A program made the position numbers and the translations under genes. Below are positions 17,633-26,471 of a DNA stretch of 64,000 nt, one piece after another (within the stretch, counting starts at the first letter, position 1; the number at the start of each line of letters is the position of its first letter). Location of the stretch: NCBI RefSeq assembly GCF_001637325.1, contig NZ_LRXL01000037.1, positions 124,001 to 188,000 of the forward strand, read 5' to 3'. The notes under the pieces are model-generated. The model was not told the DNA's origin. It worked only from the letters and a program-made list of their open reading frames with translations, and did no database searches. This DNA is from Cochleicola gelatinilyticus. Its GTDB lineage: Bacteria; Bacteroidota; Bacteroidia; Flavobacteriales; Flavobacteriaceae.

Positions 17633-18700
17633 TTAGAACGGCTTGTCTTCGAAGTAATTCACAACCAAGGCTACCATATAACTATAACTCATTAAGCCTT
17701 TAGATTGATTATTTGCTTTTAAAAATATGTTGTAGAATCCTTTAGAAAACTCTTCGAACGGGTTGTCGTAACTGTCCCAAAAATCTCGCATTTCTTTATA
17801 ACTGGCAAGGATTCCAGGGTTTACGGTTTCGAGTAATTCGTTGTAGGTTTCCATATCACGTCGGGCGATCTCATTGATGCAATATCGTAAGGCGAAAATA
17901 TAACCTGAGTATTGTATATAGGTGTCGTCGTTATTAATGGTGGCTAGGGTCGCAATAAAATTGGCTTCATTTTCTGCGGCATACCCTATTTGGTGAGCTT
18001 GTTCGTGACAACTTACTACGGCAAATTTGTAAGTTTTAATTAAATTGTTAACCTGTGCTTCTCCAGAAAACGGATTAAGATATCCACTATATCCCATGTA
18101 GGTTAACCCGAGACTCCATCCACTTTTTTTTATGCTTCTTGGGGAATAAGCTAGGGTGGGAAATTCCTGTTCGAGGTTTTTATAACCGTTTATCGATTTC
18201 TGAAAGATTTCTTTTTGGGAGTAGGGAAGATCGATCTTTATACTATCGGCAAATCCTAGTTCGCGATGCATTGTATTCGATTTTTGAATGAGCCTTTTTG
18301 TGGTAGCGACTAATTCTTCGGTCGTGTAATCACTATCTAAATCTAACGAAGTGTGTAGCGGAAGACGGTAATAATTAAACCCCCAAAGCATGTGAAACAT
18401 AAAATATACTACCGAAACTGTAGCGGCTATATCTACAATAAATCGAACGGGTTCGTACCGAAGGCGGTGAAAATTTTTATAAATCCACCGAAGCGCATAT
18501 AGGCCTATTAAAATATAAAAGACATCCCCTATAGAGAAAGGCATCCAACCAAACAGAGTGCGTGAAATTTTAGAAATTACGGGGTAGATTCCGAGGCTGT
18601 AATACGTTTCTACGAATTGAGGAAATTGCTTTAAAACCTGAAGTAAAATAATCTGTACTAATAACAGCAGGGTAAGAATTAGGGGTGTTTTTTTCCGCAT
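17633..18700 (-). CDS. DUF3810 membrane protein with HExxH motif
   Basis: A 355-residue protein with membrane segments at about 7-25, 55-73 and 92-108 and a large soluble C-terminal part. The motif C-H232-E-Q-A-H236-QIGY followed by E243 and E245 (AAENEANF) has the form of a zinc metallopeptidase site (HExxH with a downstream Glu). This matches DUF3810, a Bacteroidota family that appears to be a membrane metallopeptidase; that activity is inferred from the motif. Gene orientation is divergent from pepD, with about 160 bases between the start codons. Confidence 0.85.
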   Translation of the reverse strand: MRKKTPLILTLLLLVQIILLQVLKQFPQFVETYYSLGIYPVISKISRTLFGWMPFSIGDVFYILIGLYALRWIYKNFHRLRYEPVRFIVDIAATVSVVYFMFHMLWGFNYYRLPLHTSLDLDSDYTTEELVATTKRLIQKSNTMHRELGFADSIKIDLPYSQKEIFQKSINGYKNLEQEFPTLAYSPRSIKKSGWSLGLTYMGYSGYLNPFSGEAQVNNLIKTYKFAVVSCHEQAHQIGYAAENEANFIATLATINNDDTYIQYSGYIFALRYCINEIARRDMETYNELLETVNPGILASYKEMRDFWDSYDNPFEEFSKGFYNIFLKANNQSKGLMSYSYMVALVVNYFEDKPF

Positions 18701-18758
18701 ATGTCAAACATACGAAGAATTCTTTTACGTCTTAGTTTTTATAGCGAATCGAAAACCG

Positions 18759-18766
18759 TAATTTTG
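18759..18766 (+). promoter_or_regulatory. possible -7 promoter box upstream of pepD
   Basis: TAATTTTG fits the Bacteroidota TAnnTTTG box. No clear TTG element is seen at the usual distance upstream, and the pepD start codon lies about 97 bases away, so this is tentative. Confidence 0.3.
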
Positions 18767-18862
18767 TAAGGAAGGGTACCGAGTTCAACTATATTGAGTG
18801 TGTAGCCTTACCTATTAAACGCTATTCTATAACTAATACGATCCCGTTTTCGGGAATACACT

Positions 18863-20320
18863 ATGAACGAAGCCATAAGAAATCTAAAACCCAAAGCCCT
18901 CTGGAATAAATTTGCCGATTTAAATGCGGTTCCACGACCTTCGAAAAAAGAAGAGCGGGTGATTGCTTTTATGAAAGATTTTGGAGAAAATCTGGGCTTA
19001 GAAACCATCGAAGATGAGGTGGGAAATGTGATTATTAGAAAACCTGCAACCAAAGGAATGGAAGACAGGAAGCCTATTGTTATGCAATCGCATTTAGATA
19101 TGGTGCATCAAAAAAATAATGATACCCAATTCGATTTCGATACACAAGGAATCGAAATGAAGGTCGATGGTGACTGGGTACGTGCCAATGGTACTACACT
19201 AGGAGCCGATAATGGTCTTGGGGTTGCAACAATTATGGCGATATTAGAAAGTGATACCATTGCACATCCTGCGATGGAAGCACTCTTTACAATCGATGAG
19301 GAAACTGGGATGACAGGTGCAATGGGTTTAAAAGGTGGAATTCTTCAGGGAGAAATTCTTCTTAATCTAGATACTGAAGAAGATGATGAGATTGGTGTGG
19401 GTTGCGCAGGAGGTGTCGATGTTACCGCAGAAAAAAAATACAAACAAGTAGAAGCGCCCGAACACACGAAATCCCACATTATTACCGTGAAAGGATTGCA
19501 GGGTGGTCACAGTGGAATGGACATTATTAAGGGGCTTGGAAATGCGAACAAACTCATGAATCGTTTGCTTTACGCTGTAAACGATATAGTACATCTTGTA
19601 GAATTGAAAGGAGGGAGTCTTCGCAATGCGATCCCACGAGAAAGTGAAGCCATTGTTTTAGTTTCTGAAACTAATGAGAATGCTTTTTTGTCTGAAATTC
19701 GAAAACTGAAAGCAGAAATTACGGAAGAATTCAAGTCACTAGAACCAGAACTTTCTATAACTACTGAAAGAGTTAATAAAGAGTCAACAAAAGTACTTTC
19801 TAAGAAAGAGCAAAACCTTTTTGTGCGATCCATTTATGCCGCTCATAACGGTGTGTATAGAATGAGTCCTGAGATCGAGGATCTTGTAGAAACTTCTAAT
19901 AATATTGCTAAAATTACTGTAGAGAATGGTAAGATCGAAGTATTGTGTTTAACCCGTTCTTCGGTTGCTTCTTCTAAAGAGGACCTAGCAAATGCATTAC
20001 AATCTGTTTTCGAGCTGGCCGATTTTAAAGTTTCTTTTTCGGGAGAATATCCGGGATGGGCACCTAATATGAATAGCTCCATTTTAAAGGTTTTAGATGA
20101 ATTGTATGAGAAAATTAATGGGCAAAAGGCACATGTTGCAGCGTGTCACGCCGGACTAGAATGCGGAATTCTTGGTCAGAACTATCCGAACATGGAAATG
20201 ATCTCTTTTGGTCCCACAATTAAAGGAGCACATTCTCCCGATGAGCGTGCAAGTATTTCATCTGCGCAGAAGTACTGGGAATTTGTTATAGAGATTTTAA
20301 AAAATATACCGAAGAAATAA
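18863..20320 (+). CDS. pepD: aminoacyl-histidine dipeptidase (PepD/carnosinase type)
   Basis: PepD is a cytosolic dizinc M20 peptidase that splits Xaa-His and other dipeptides. The 485-residue protein has normal family length. Metal and catalytic motifs are QS-H77-L-D79-MV, LGA-D116-NGLG, the catalytic pair IDEE at about 144-147, and HSPDERASI near the C-terminus. A dimerisation domain lies between about 205 and 390. No signal peptide is seen. The start at 18863 is the first ATG in frame, and a weak TAnnTTTG box lies upstream. Confidence 0.93.
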   Translation: MNEAIRNLKPKALWNKFADLNAVPRPSKKEERVIAFMKDFGENLGLETIEDEVGNVIIRKPATKGMEDRKPIVMQSHLDMVHQKNNDTQFDFDTQGIEMKVDGDWVRANGTTLGADNGLGVATIMAILESDTIAHPAMEALFTIDEETGMTGAMGLKGGILQGEILLNLDTEEDDEIGVGCAGGVDVTAEKKYKQVEAPEHTKSHIITVKGLQGGHSGMDIIKGLGNANKLMNRLLYAVNDIVHLVELKGGSLRNAIPRESEAIVLVSETNENAFLSEIRKLKAEITEEFKSLEPELSITTERVNKESTKVLSKKEQNLFVRSIYAAHNGVYRMSPEIEDLVETSNNIAKITVENGKIEVLCLTRSSVASSKEDLANALQSVFELADFKVSFSGEYPGWAPNMNSSILKVLDELYEKINGQKAHVAACHAGLECGILGQNYPNMEMISFGPTIKGAHSPDERASISSAQKYWEFVIEILKNIPKK

Positions 20321-20416
20321 TTATTTATTTTAACAACATATTACCACTTATTACAAACGAGACTTTGGGATTAATTGTAATTTAGAGACTTAATACCTAA
20401 CATAAAACTAAAAACA

Positions 20417-20914
20417 ATGGGATTATTTACATTTATTAAAGACGCCGGAGCTAAAATTTTCGGAATTGGAAAAACATCTGCAGAAAAGAAGGCGGAAGCA
20501 ACTGCCGCTGCAAATGCTAAAGAGGCAAACGAAGACCGACAAGCTGAACAACATTTGCGTGAAGTGGTTTCAGACCTAGGTCTTGAAGTAGAAAATTTAA
20601 ACATTTCTATTAAAGATGATATGGCCACAGTTACTGGAAAAGCTGCGAATCAGGCTACTCGCGAGAAGATTGTATTGGTCGTTGGTAACTCTGCAGGAAT
20701 TGCAAGTGTTCAAGACAATATGGAAGTTGAAGTACAGGAGCCTGAGGCTACTTTTCATACTGTTGAAAAAGGGGATACGCTTAGTAAAATTGCAAAGAAT
20801 GTGTATGGAGATGCTATGAAGTACCCAGTAATTTTTGAAGCTAATAAGCCAATGTTGAAACACCCAGACAAAATTTATCCGGGACAAGTACTTCGAATTC
20901 CAAACCTGGATTAA
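20417..20914 (+). CDS. kbp: BON-LysM protein, Kbp/YgaU homologue
   Basis: A 165-residue cytosolic-type protein. The N-terminus MGLFTFIKDAGAKIFG and the C-terminus FEANKPMLKHPDKIYPG closely match E. coli Kbp (YgaU), a potassium-binding protein with a BON domain followed by LysM. Here the BON domain is at about 48-108 (NISIKDDMATVTGKA, then VGNSAGIASVQDN) and the LysM domain at about 115-163 (FHTVEKGDTLSKIAKNVYGD). It differs from Kbp by an alanine/lysine-rich insert at 20-42. There is no signal peptide, so the LysM domain probably does not bind peptidoglycan outside the cell. Potassium binding is inferred from the homologue. A strong terminator follows. Confidence 0.9.
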   Translation: MGLFTFIKDAGAKIFGIGKTSAEKKAEATAAANAKEANEDRQAEQHLREVVSDLGLEVENLNISIKDDMATVTGKAANQATREKIVLVVGNSAGIASVQDNMEVEVQEPEATFHTVEKGDTLSKIAKNVYGDAMKYPVIFEANKPMLKHPDKIYPGQVLRIPNLD

Positions 20915-20936
20915 GTATTTTACGATAGATATTATT

Positions 20937-20972
20937 AAAAAACCCGCTTACAAATAGTAAGCGGGTTTTTTT
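20937..20972 (+). terminator. rho-independent terminator
   Basis: AACCCGCTTAC pairs perfectly with GTAAGCGGGTT around a 5-base loop, followed by nine T. It ends the kbp transcript; A runs on the left also allow use from the opposite strand by the FCBP gene. Confidence 0.92.
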
Positions 20973-20989
20973 TTGAAAGTTGATTTATG

Positions 20990-22096
20990 TTATTCTACAA
21001 CTTCTACAAGTTCTAGTTCAAAAATAAGATCTGCATTTGCTGGAATTACAGGTGGATAACCACGTTCTCCATATGCTAGATGAGCAGGAATAAAGAGCAT
21101 CGCTTTATCACCTACATTAAGATTTAATAGTCCTTCTCTAAATCCTGGAATTAGGCGAGCATCTTTACTATAAGACGTAGGGACAGGAGCGTATTGATTG
21201 GCTGCTTTGCGTGCTTCGTTAACTGCTTCAAATTTTTCTGCAACATCAATATAATTGGTGTCGAATAAGGTACCATCTGTTAAATATCCTGCATAACTCA
21301 TAAGTACTTTGCTTCCTTCAGCTGGTTTAACACCATCTCCTTTATTAGTATAAAAGATCTTTAAACCTGAAGGCAACTCTGTTGCTTTCTCTTTTAGTGG
21401 TTCAAACTCAGATATAGTAGATTCTTTAATTTTTAAAAGTCGATCTTCTTTCTCTTTTTTCTCTTTTTCGATAGACTCCATTTCTTCTGTGAAGTAAGGT
21501 ACTTTAACGTCTCCCTTGGTAATAATAGCTACTTTTTCAATAGTTATGGGGTTAACAGGCTTATCTCCTGGCTTGGTTGTTTCAACAGCACCAATAGAAT
21601 CTACGATTTCTTGTCCTTCGACAATCTCTCCAAAAATTGTATGCTTTCCGTCTAACCAAGGGGTCTCTTTAAGTGTAATAAAGAACTGACTTCCATTAGT
21701 TGCTGGGCCCGAGTTTGCCATAGATAACAGCCCTTTTTGTCTGTGTTTTAATGAGTCTACAATTTCGTCAGGGAATCTATATCCAGGATTTCCGCTTCCA
21801 TCACCTTTAGGATCTCCACCTTGAATCATAAAATCTTTAATGATCCGGTGAAAGACCAATCCGTCGTAAAATCTTTTACCTTTGTATACAGAGTCTACCA
21901 TTTTGTTGGTTCCTTCTGCAAGTGACACAAAATTAGATACTGTTAGTGGTGTTGCCTCATTATATAATTTAGCTACAAAGGTTCCTTTATTCGTGGTAAA
22001 CTCTGCATACACACCTTCTTTTAAATCGGGATATTTTTCTTGGCAAGAAGTAAAACTTAGCGTTAGGAGTAATACTAAAATTGATAAATTTTTCAT
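20990..22096 (-). CDS. dual cyclophilin-FKBP peptidyl-prolyl isomerase lipoprotein
   Basis: A 368-residue lipoprotein (lipobox FTSC, Cys18) that carries both main classes of prolyl isomerase. Residues about 28-195 are a cyclophilin domain with FHRIIKDFMIQGGDPKGDG, NGSQFFITL and WLDGKHTIFGEI. A charged helical linker rich in K and E spans about 200-240. Residues about 245-368 are an FKBP domain (VLMSYAGYLTDGTLFDTN, then LIPGFREGLLNLNVGDKAML, then YPPVIPANADLIFELELVEV). This is the arrangement known as FCBP, dual-family immunophilin. It ends the gldI-nrnA group, starting 10 bases after gldI, and probably helps fold exported or outer membrane proteins. Confidence 0.92.
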   Translation of the reverse strand: MKNLSILVLLLTLSFTSCQEKYPDLKEGVYAEFTTNKGTFVAKLYNEATPLTVSNFVSLAEGTNKMVDSVYKGKRFYDGLVFHRIIKDFMIQGGDPKGDGSGNPGYRFPDEIVDSLKHRQKGLLSMANSGPATNGSQFFITLKETPWLDGKHTIFGEIVEGQEIVDSIGAVETTKPGDKPVNPITIEKVAIITKGDVKVPYFTEEMESIEKEKKEKEDRLLKIKESTISEFEPLKEKATELPSGLKIFYTNKGDGVKPAEGSKVLMSYAGYLTDGTLFDTNYIDVAEKFEAVNEARKAANQYAPVPTSYSKDARLIPGFREGLLNLNVGDKAMLFIPAHLAYGERGYPPVIPANADLIFELELVEVVE

Positions 22097-22106
22097 AGGT
22101 TTTTAC

Positions 22107-22667
22107 TTAATTTTCTTGTGATTGTTTTATTGATTTGAGTGTTACGGTGCTTTGAACTGGAGTATTCGCACCTAATTTATTTTGAATGCCATAATAACCA
22201 AATGCTTTGTAAGAAGGAAATAAGAAGGTTACTGTTTCCCCTTCCTTCATAAGTTTTAAGCCATCTCGTATCCCCGATATTAATTCTTGGTTGGTTTGAT
22301 CTATTTTGTAATTCTGTAGTCCATTTTCAGTTTCAGAAACAACCGTCTCACCATTTAATTTTCGTACATTATAAGTAAAGGTAACTACATCACCAAATAC
22401 TGGTTTTTGAGTTGAAATAGAATCTTTCTCATTGTAAAAATACCAGAATCCGCTATCTGAAGATACATAGGAATTTAGGTCATCATTCTGAATGATATTT
22501 TGAATCTGTTTCTTTTCTTTTTCGTAGAGTTTTTTATTTCTATCTGCAGAAGCTTCAATAAAAGTTCCGGAGGTTTGTTGTACAGGTTGCCGTGCTTCCG
22601 GACTTTTACAAGCGGTGTAAAAAGTGCTAGTAATTAAAATAAAAATTAGAAGATTACGCGTCATCAT
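22107..22667 (-). CDS. gldI: gliding motility lipoprotein GldI (FKBP-type isomerase)
   Basis: A 186-residue lipoprotein with lipobox FYTAC (Cys20) and a C-terminal FKBP domain (FGDVVTFTYNVRKLNGETVV, then LISGIRDGLKLMKEGETVTF, then YYGIQNKLGANTPVQSTV). GldI is a periplasmic folding protein linked to gliding and the type IX system in Flavobacterium. The longest open frame runs further upstream, but that part lies inside nrnA and lacks signal character; the ATG pair at 22662-22667 gives a clean lipoprotein start. It overlaps the end of nrnA by 14 bases, so the two are translationally coupled. Confidence 0.9.
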   Translation of the reverse strand: MMTRNLLIFILITSTFYTACKSPEARQPVQQTSGTFIEASADRNKKLYEKEKKQIQNIIQNDDLNSYVSSDSGFWYFYNEKDSISTQKPVFGDVVTFTYNVRKLNGETVVSETENGLQNYKIDQTNQELISGIRDGLKLMKEGETVTFLFPSYKAFGYYGIQNKLGANTPVQSTVTLKSIKQSQEN

Positions 22668-23676
22668 TAAGTTCCTCTGTATAATCTGGCAATATACTAA
22701 TAAAATGGGTAATGGTTTTGTTAAGGGATTGCAAACTTCTTCCGCCAGCAGCATTGGTATGACCCCCACCATTGTAATGTTTTCTTGAAAATTCATTAAC
22801 CGAAAAATCTCCTTTACTTCGAAGTGATATTTTTACAATAGATTCCTGTTTGTTTTCAATAAAAATAACGGCAAAACGAACTCCTTTTACCGATAACGCA
22901 TAGTTTACAAATCCTTCGGTATCTCCCTTTTTAAAATTATGAGTGTCGAGTTCTTTCTGTGATAAAGTGATAAAAGCTGTTTTGTATTCTGGAAAGATCT
23001 GTAAATTTTTTAGTGCAACACCCAATAGCCGCATGCGATCTGGACTGTTGGTATCGTACACATTTTGATGAATCGCTGCGTTGTTAGCACCTGCTTCCAG
23101 TAAATGAGCAATTACTTTGTGGGTGACAGGTGTTGTAGATGAAAAACGAAACGAACCTGTATCGGTCATTATTCCCGTATATAACAATGTAGCAATCGCT
23201 TTCGAAATTTGCTGATTACCCCCCAGAGCATCGATAAAATGATACACCATTTCGCAGGTAGAACTCATGCGAACATCACTATAGGTTGCAACGGCGTAGG
23301 CATCGGGTTGCTGGTGGTGATCGATCATAATGAATTTAGCAGTGCTTTTTTCTAGCAAAGGCTGTAGGTCACCCACTCGATTTAGGGCATTAAAATCTAA
23401 CGTAAAAATAAGATCGGCGTTTTCAATACGTTCTGTACTTTTTTCTACTTCTTTTTCATGAATTATTAGGGTGTCAATTCCAGGCAGCCATTTTAGAAAA
23501 TCTGGAAAATCGTTTGGCATAATTACCTGCGCGTCATGCCCATTGGCTTTCAGAAAAAAATAGAGTCCTAAACAAGATCCAATAGCATCTCCATCGGGGT
23601 TCTTGTGTCCAGTAATAACGATTTTTTTTGGGGTACTTAAAAGCGTTTGTACCGTAGCTGTAGTTTCCAAATTCAT
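22654..23676 (-). CDS. nrnA: bifunctional oligoribonuclease / PAP phosphatase NrnA
   Basis: A 340-residue DHH-DHHA1 phosphoesterase that degrades nano-RNAs and dephosphorylates pAp in the cytoplasm. The motifs are GHKNPDGDAIGSCLGL near residue 23, FTLDFNALNR (Asp motif II), MIDHHQQPD (the DHH motif) and the DHHA1 motif GGGHTNAAGG near 308. The length is typical for the family. It heads a group with gldI and the FCBP gene; the placement of nrnA just before gldI is a recurrent order in Flavobacteriaceae as far as I recall. Confidence 0.92.
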   Translation of the reverse strand: MNLETTATVQTLLSTPKKIVITGHKNPDGDAIGSCLGLYFFLKANGHDAQVIMPNDFPDFLKWLPGIDTLIIHEKEVEKSTERIENADLIFTLDFNALNRVGDLQPLLEKSTAKFIMIDHHQQPDAYAVATYSDVRMSSTCEMVYHFIDALGGNQQISKAIATLLYTGIMTDTGSFRFSSTTPVTHKVIAHLLEAGANNAAIHQNVYDTNSPDRMRLLGVALKNLQIFPEYKTAFITLSQKELDTHNFKKGDTEGFVNYALSVKGVRFAVIFIENKQESIVKISLRSKGDFSVNEFSRKHYNGGGHTNAAGGRSLQSLNKTITHFISILPDYTEELNDDA

Positions 23677-23722
23677 AGCTGCGAAGATACAATTTCTTAA
23701 CAGTTCGTATAAAATAGATTCG

Positions 23723-23730
23723 TATTTTTG
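23723..23730 (+). promoter_or_regulatory. possible -7 promoter box of the PhoD-like gene
   Basis: TATTTTTG fits TAnnTTTG and lies 21 bases before the chosen ATG. No clear TTG partner is visible at the standard distance. Confidence 0.4.
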
Positions 23731-23751
23731 AAATTCCTAAAACAAAATGAG

Positions 23752-24804
23752 ATGCGCGTTATTTTTCTATTAGTTTCAATAGCTTTTATTTTTTCTTGTA
23801 AACCCAAAGCATCAGTTTCTTCGGAAGAGATGAATTCTTCGGAAACTGTTTCCGAAGCAATTACAGATTTTACCATTGTTTTTGCGAGTTGTAACGACCA
23901 AGACCGACCGCAACCTTTGTGGAAACCTATTCTGAAGCATGCTCCCGATGTTTTTATATGGGGTGGCGATAATATTTATGCCGATACAGCCGACATGGAA
24001 AAAATGCAAAAGGATTATAATAAAGTAAAATCGAACCCAGAATATGTTGCGTTAGCCAATACTACAGAAATTATTGGAACGTGGGATGATCATGACTACG
24101 GAAAGAACGATGCAGGGAAAGAGTGGGAAATGAAAGCACCTGCGCAACAATTATTTTTAGATTTTATAGAGGTTCCAAAAAATGATCCGCTACGAAAACA
24201 AGAAGGAATTTATTATTCAAAAAAGTACACAATGGCAGAGGGAAGCGTTAAAGTAATTCTTCTCGATACTCGCACATTTCGCGATGCACTTAATCGAAGT
24301 CCAATAAAAGGAAGACGCTACGATCCCTGGCCAATGGGGGAGGGTGGAACAGTTTTAGGAGCGACTCAATGGAAGTGGTTACAAAACGAATTGAACGATA
24401 ACACCACAGATTTTACGATGATTGTAAGTAGTATTCAATTTCTTGCAGATGAACATGGTTGGGAGAAGTGGGGCAATCATCCGTCTGAAGTTGAAAAAAT
24501 GAAAACATTGCTCCAAAATGCCAAAGCGAATAATATCTTTATTGTAAGTGGAGATCGACACTTAGCTGAAATTTCACGTACAGAGGTTCCGGGCTTATCG
24601 TATCCATTAATCGATTTTACGACCAGCGGATTAACACATACATTTCCCGATTCGGCCGCACCTGCAAATAGCTATCGGGTAGGGAAAGTGATACAGGACC
24701 TAAATTTTGGTGTACTACAATTTAATTTTAAGAAGGAAACGGTTACATTCGAAATACGAGGGGAGAACGATGTAGAATTTGTAACCTATGTGCAACAATT
24801 TTAG
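23752..24804 (+). CDS. PhoD-like alkaline phosphatase family lipoprotein
   Basis: A 350-residue lipoprotein (lipobox FIFSC) of the PhoD-like metallophosphatase family. Metal-site motifs are FASCNDQDRPQPLW, WGGDNIYADTADM, GTWDDHDYGKNDAG, ILLDTRTFRD and SGDRHLAEISR, so all family ligand regions are present. Substrates of related proteins include phosphomonoesters and phospholipids; the substrate here is unknown. The frame extends 8 codons upstream only to a TTG that sits in the likely -7 box, so the ATG at 23752 is preferred. It is divergent from nrnA. Confidence 0.88.
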   Translation: MRVIFLLVSIAFIFSCKPKASVSSEEMNSSETVSEAITDFTIVFASCNDQDRPQPLWKPILKHAPDVFIWGGDNIYADTADMEKMQKDYNKVKSNPEYVALANTTEIIGTWDDHDYGKNDAGKEWEMKAPAQQLFLDFIEVPKNDPLRKQEGIYYSKKYTMAEGSVKVILLDTRTFRDALNRSPIKGRRYDPWPMGEGGTVLGATQWKWLQNELNDNTTDFTMIVSSIQFLADEHGWEKWGNHPSEVEKMKTLLQNAKANNIFIVSGDRHLAEISRTEVPGLSYPLIDFTTSGLTHTFPDSAAPANSYRVGKVIQDLNFGVLQFNFKKETVTFEIRGENDVEFVTYVQQF

Positions 24805-24853
24805 AGAAAGTTCTTTATAGCATTGCAATTAAACATAGAAGTTTTAGTCTTAC

Positions 24854-25003
24854 TCAAAGGATAGTACAGTAGCCTTCAATACACTCAAGCTGACCATCGT
24901 TTTTGTGACTGATAATTGATCCTATCACTACTGCTTTATTTAACTCAAACATTAATGTGTGTCCCGCTGAGTCTGTCCAAGCATGTAGGATTAAAGTCTT
25001 CAA
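24854..25003 (-). CDS. possible small protein of 49 residues with a TTG start
   Basis: In the 349-base gap between the PhoD-like gene and ndk, the minus strand is open for about 70 codons. From the TTG at 25001-25003 it reads MKTLILHAWTDSAGHTLMFE and ends QLECIEGYCTIL. The composition looks protein-like, with a Cys-x5-Cys near the end and no AT-rich filler (few N, K, I runs). There is no ATG in the frame and a run of A precedes the start. It could be a real small gene, the remnant of a larger gene, or chance. I do not recognise the family. Confidence 0.3.
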   Translation of the reverse strand: MKTLILHAWTDSAGHTLMFELNKAVVIGSIISHKNDGQLECIEGYCTIL

Positions 25004-25104
25004 TAAAAAAAAAATCCTAATTAAATAAAGGTAGTTTATTAATTGCTTGTCATTTGTTTTTATTCAGAAATACGGATTGAATTAAAAACAGCTTAAATTT
25101 CCAC

Positions 25105-25134
25105 TTGTTATTGAAAAGTAAATACCTACTTTTG
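25105..25134 (+). promoter_or_regulatory. promoter of ndk (Bacteroidota consensus)
   Basis: TTG at 25105-25107, a 19-base spacer, then TACTTTTG at 25127-25134, matching the TTG/TAnnTTTG form. The ndk ATG lies 19 bases downstream, so the leader would be very short. Confidence 0.7.
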
Positions 25135-25153
25135 CACAAAATTTTAAAAAATT

Positions 25154-25573
25154 ATGAGAACAGATAGAACGTTTACCATGTTAAAGCCTGATAGTGTTGA
25201 AAAAGGACATATTGGTGCTATTCTTGAAAAAATTACAGCTTCAGGTTTTAGAATCGTGGCGATGAAATTGACGCAAATGACAAAAGCAGATGCGGAAGAG
25301 TTTTACGCGATTCATAACGAGCGTCCGTTCTTCGGAGAGTTAGTGGAGTACATGACACGCGGACCAATCGTTGCAGCAATTCTTGAGAAAGAGAATGCAG
25401 TTGAAGATTTTCGTACGTTAATTGGTGCTACCAACCCGGCAGATGCTGCTGAAGGAACAATCCGTAAATTATATGCAGCTTCTATAGGAGAAAATGCAGT
25501 ACATGGAAGTGATAGCGATGAGAACGCTGCAATTGAAGGTGCTTTTCATTTCTCAGGAAGAGAGATGTTCTAA
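25154..25573 (+). CDS. ndk: nucleoside diphosphate kinase
   Basis: Ndk transfers the gamma phosphate between nucleoside triphosphates and diphosphates through a phosphohistidine. The 139-residue length is normal. It starts [17 protein letters not shown], and the catalytic histidine is H117 in the NAVHGSDS motif, with the Kpn loop region [19 protein letters not shown] before it. It is a single-gene transcription unit: its own promoter is upstream and a terminator follows 27 bases after the stop. Confidence 0.97.
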   Translation: MRTDRTFTMLKPDSVEKGHIGAILEKITASGFRIVAMKLTQMTKADAEEFYAIHNERPFFGELVEYMTRGPIVAAILEKENAVEDFRTLIGATNPADAAEGTIRKLYAASIGENAVHGSDSDENAAIEGAFHFSGREMF

Positions 25574-25599
25574 AACAACATACATTTTGTATTAATTGC

Positions 25600-25637
25600 A
25601 AAAAACGTCTTTCAAATTTTTGAAGGGCGTTTTTTTA
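25600..25637 (+). terminator. rho-independent terminator
   Basis: AAAAAACGTCTTTCAAA pairs with TTTGAAGGGCGTTTTTT with G-U pairs and a short loop, ending in a T run. It follows ndk, and its left A run can also serve the convergent DUF721 gene. Confidence 0.8.
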
Positions 25638-25654
25638 TGTGTGTCATTCAAAGA

Positions 25655-25951
25655 TTAGCGTAACACCAATTTCGAAATAAGTGGCTTCCCTAGCTCATTA
25701 TTTAAAAGCGCTATGATCTTCTCTTTTCCGTAACTTAATTCCTCTCGCAATACCGAAGAACTTAGCTGCACATGTAGTGTATCTCGATCCAGTTTTAAAT
25801 CGGTTGTGTATTTTGAAATGGCAGTTCCCATCACATTATGCCACACTTCCTTTACTTCAATTTTATCCAGTCCTTTTTCGAGTCGGTTGGTAGCAATAAA
25901 ATCTTTTAATACGTCACCTATTGTGCTTTCTTCTCTTTTTCTTTTTTTCAA
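25655..25951 (-). CDS. DUF721 (DciA-like) protein
   Basis: A 98-residue basic protein (KKRKREESTIGDVLKDFI, then VWHNVMGTAISKYTTDLKLD, then SSSVLREELSYGKEKIIALLN), matching DUF721, the family that includes the replicative-helicase loader DciA. Bacteroidota members are short like this one; a helicase-loading role is inferred from the family only. The start is TTG at 25949-25951: an in-frame stop lies just upstream and the next ATG is too far inside the domain. It lies downstream of the lipoprotein gene on the same strand. Confidence 0.85.
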   Translation of the reverse strand: MKKRKREESTIGDVLKDFIATNRLEKGLDKIEVKEVWHNVMGTAISKYTTDLKLDRDTLHVQLSSSVLREELSYGKEKIIALLNNELGKPLISKLVLR

Positions 25952-26039
25952 ATTTTATATTTTAAATGTTTTTATCTACTAAAAAATCCATAAACCGGAC
26001 AGTTTAAATTTTGTCTAAAAATTACTTTCGAAATTAATA

Positions 26040-26471
26040 TCATTTAAATTCCTCAAAATTAGTGAACGGCGTAAATTTTTTATAGGTATATCGTTTATTA
26101 TCTCGGTTCAAGATTTGTAAGGTACTGTCTTTTGCTATTAATACAGTTTCTTTCCAACTATCGAACGGAGTTGTATAGTATATTCTAAGACTGTCTTCTT
26201 CAATGCGAAGTGTGAAAGGCTCAACGGTGCCATTATTTGTAAATGTTCCATCTAATTTTGGATTTACTTTGGTACGCATCCCTGTCATTTCATTAACTTC
26301 TATAAAATCTACAATAGCACTTATACTAAATTCTTTTTTTGTTCCATCTGGCAATGTGACCGACTCAATTTCCCAATAGCCGTCGAGATGTTCAACCTGC
26401 TCTAAAGGATCTTGTTTGTGACAAGAAATACAGACTAAGAATAGTATGATAGAATAAATTTCTTTTTTCAT
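26040..26471 (-). CDS. lipocalin-like lipoprotein
   Basis: A 143-residue lipoprotein with lipobox VCISC (Cys17). The mature part starts LDGYWEIESVTLPDGTKKEF, the GxW opening of lipocalin-like domains, and continues with alternating strands (TFTNNGTVEPFTLRIEEDSL). It is not close in sequence to the lipoprotein at 3.3 kb. It probably shares a transcript with the DUF721 gene, which starts about 90 bases downstream. No ligand can be assigned. Confidence 0.75.
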   Translation of the reverse strand: MKKEIYSIILFLVCISCHKQDPLEQVEHLDGYWEIESVTLPDGTKKEFSISAIVDFIEVNEMTGMRTKVNPKLDGTFTNNGTVEPFTLRIEEDSLRIYYTTPFDSWKETVLIAKDSTLQILNRDNKRYTYKKFTPFTNFEEFK

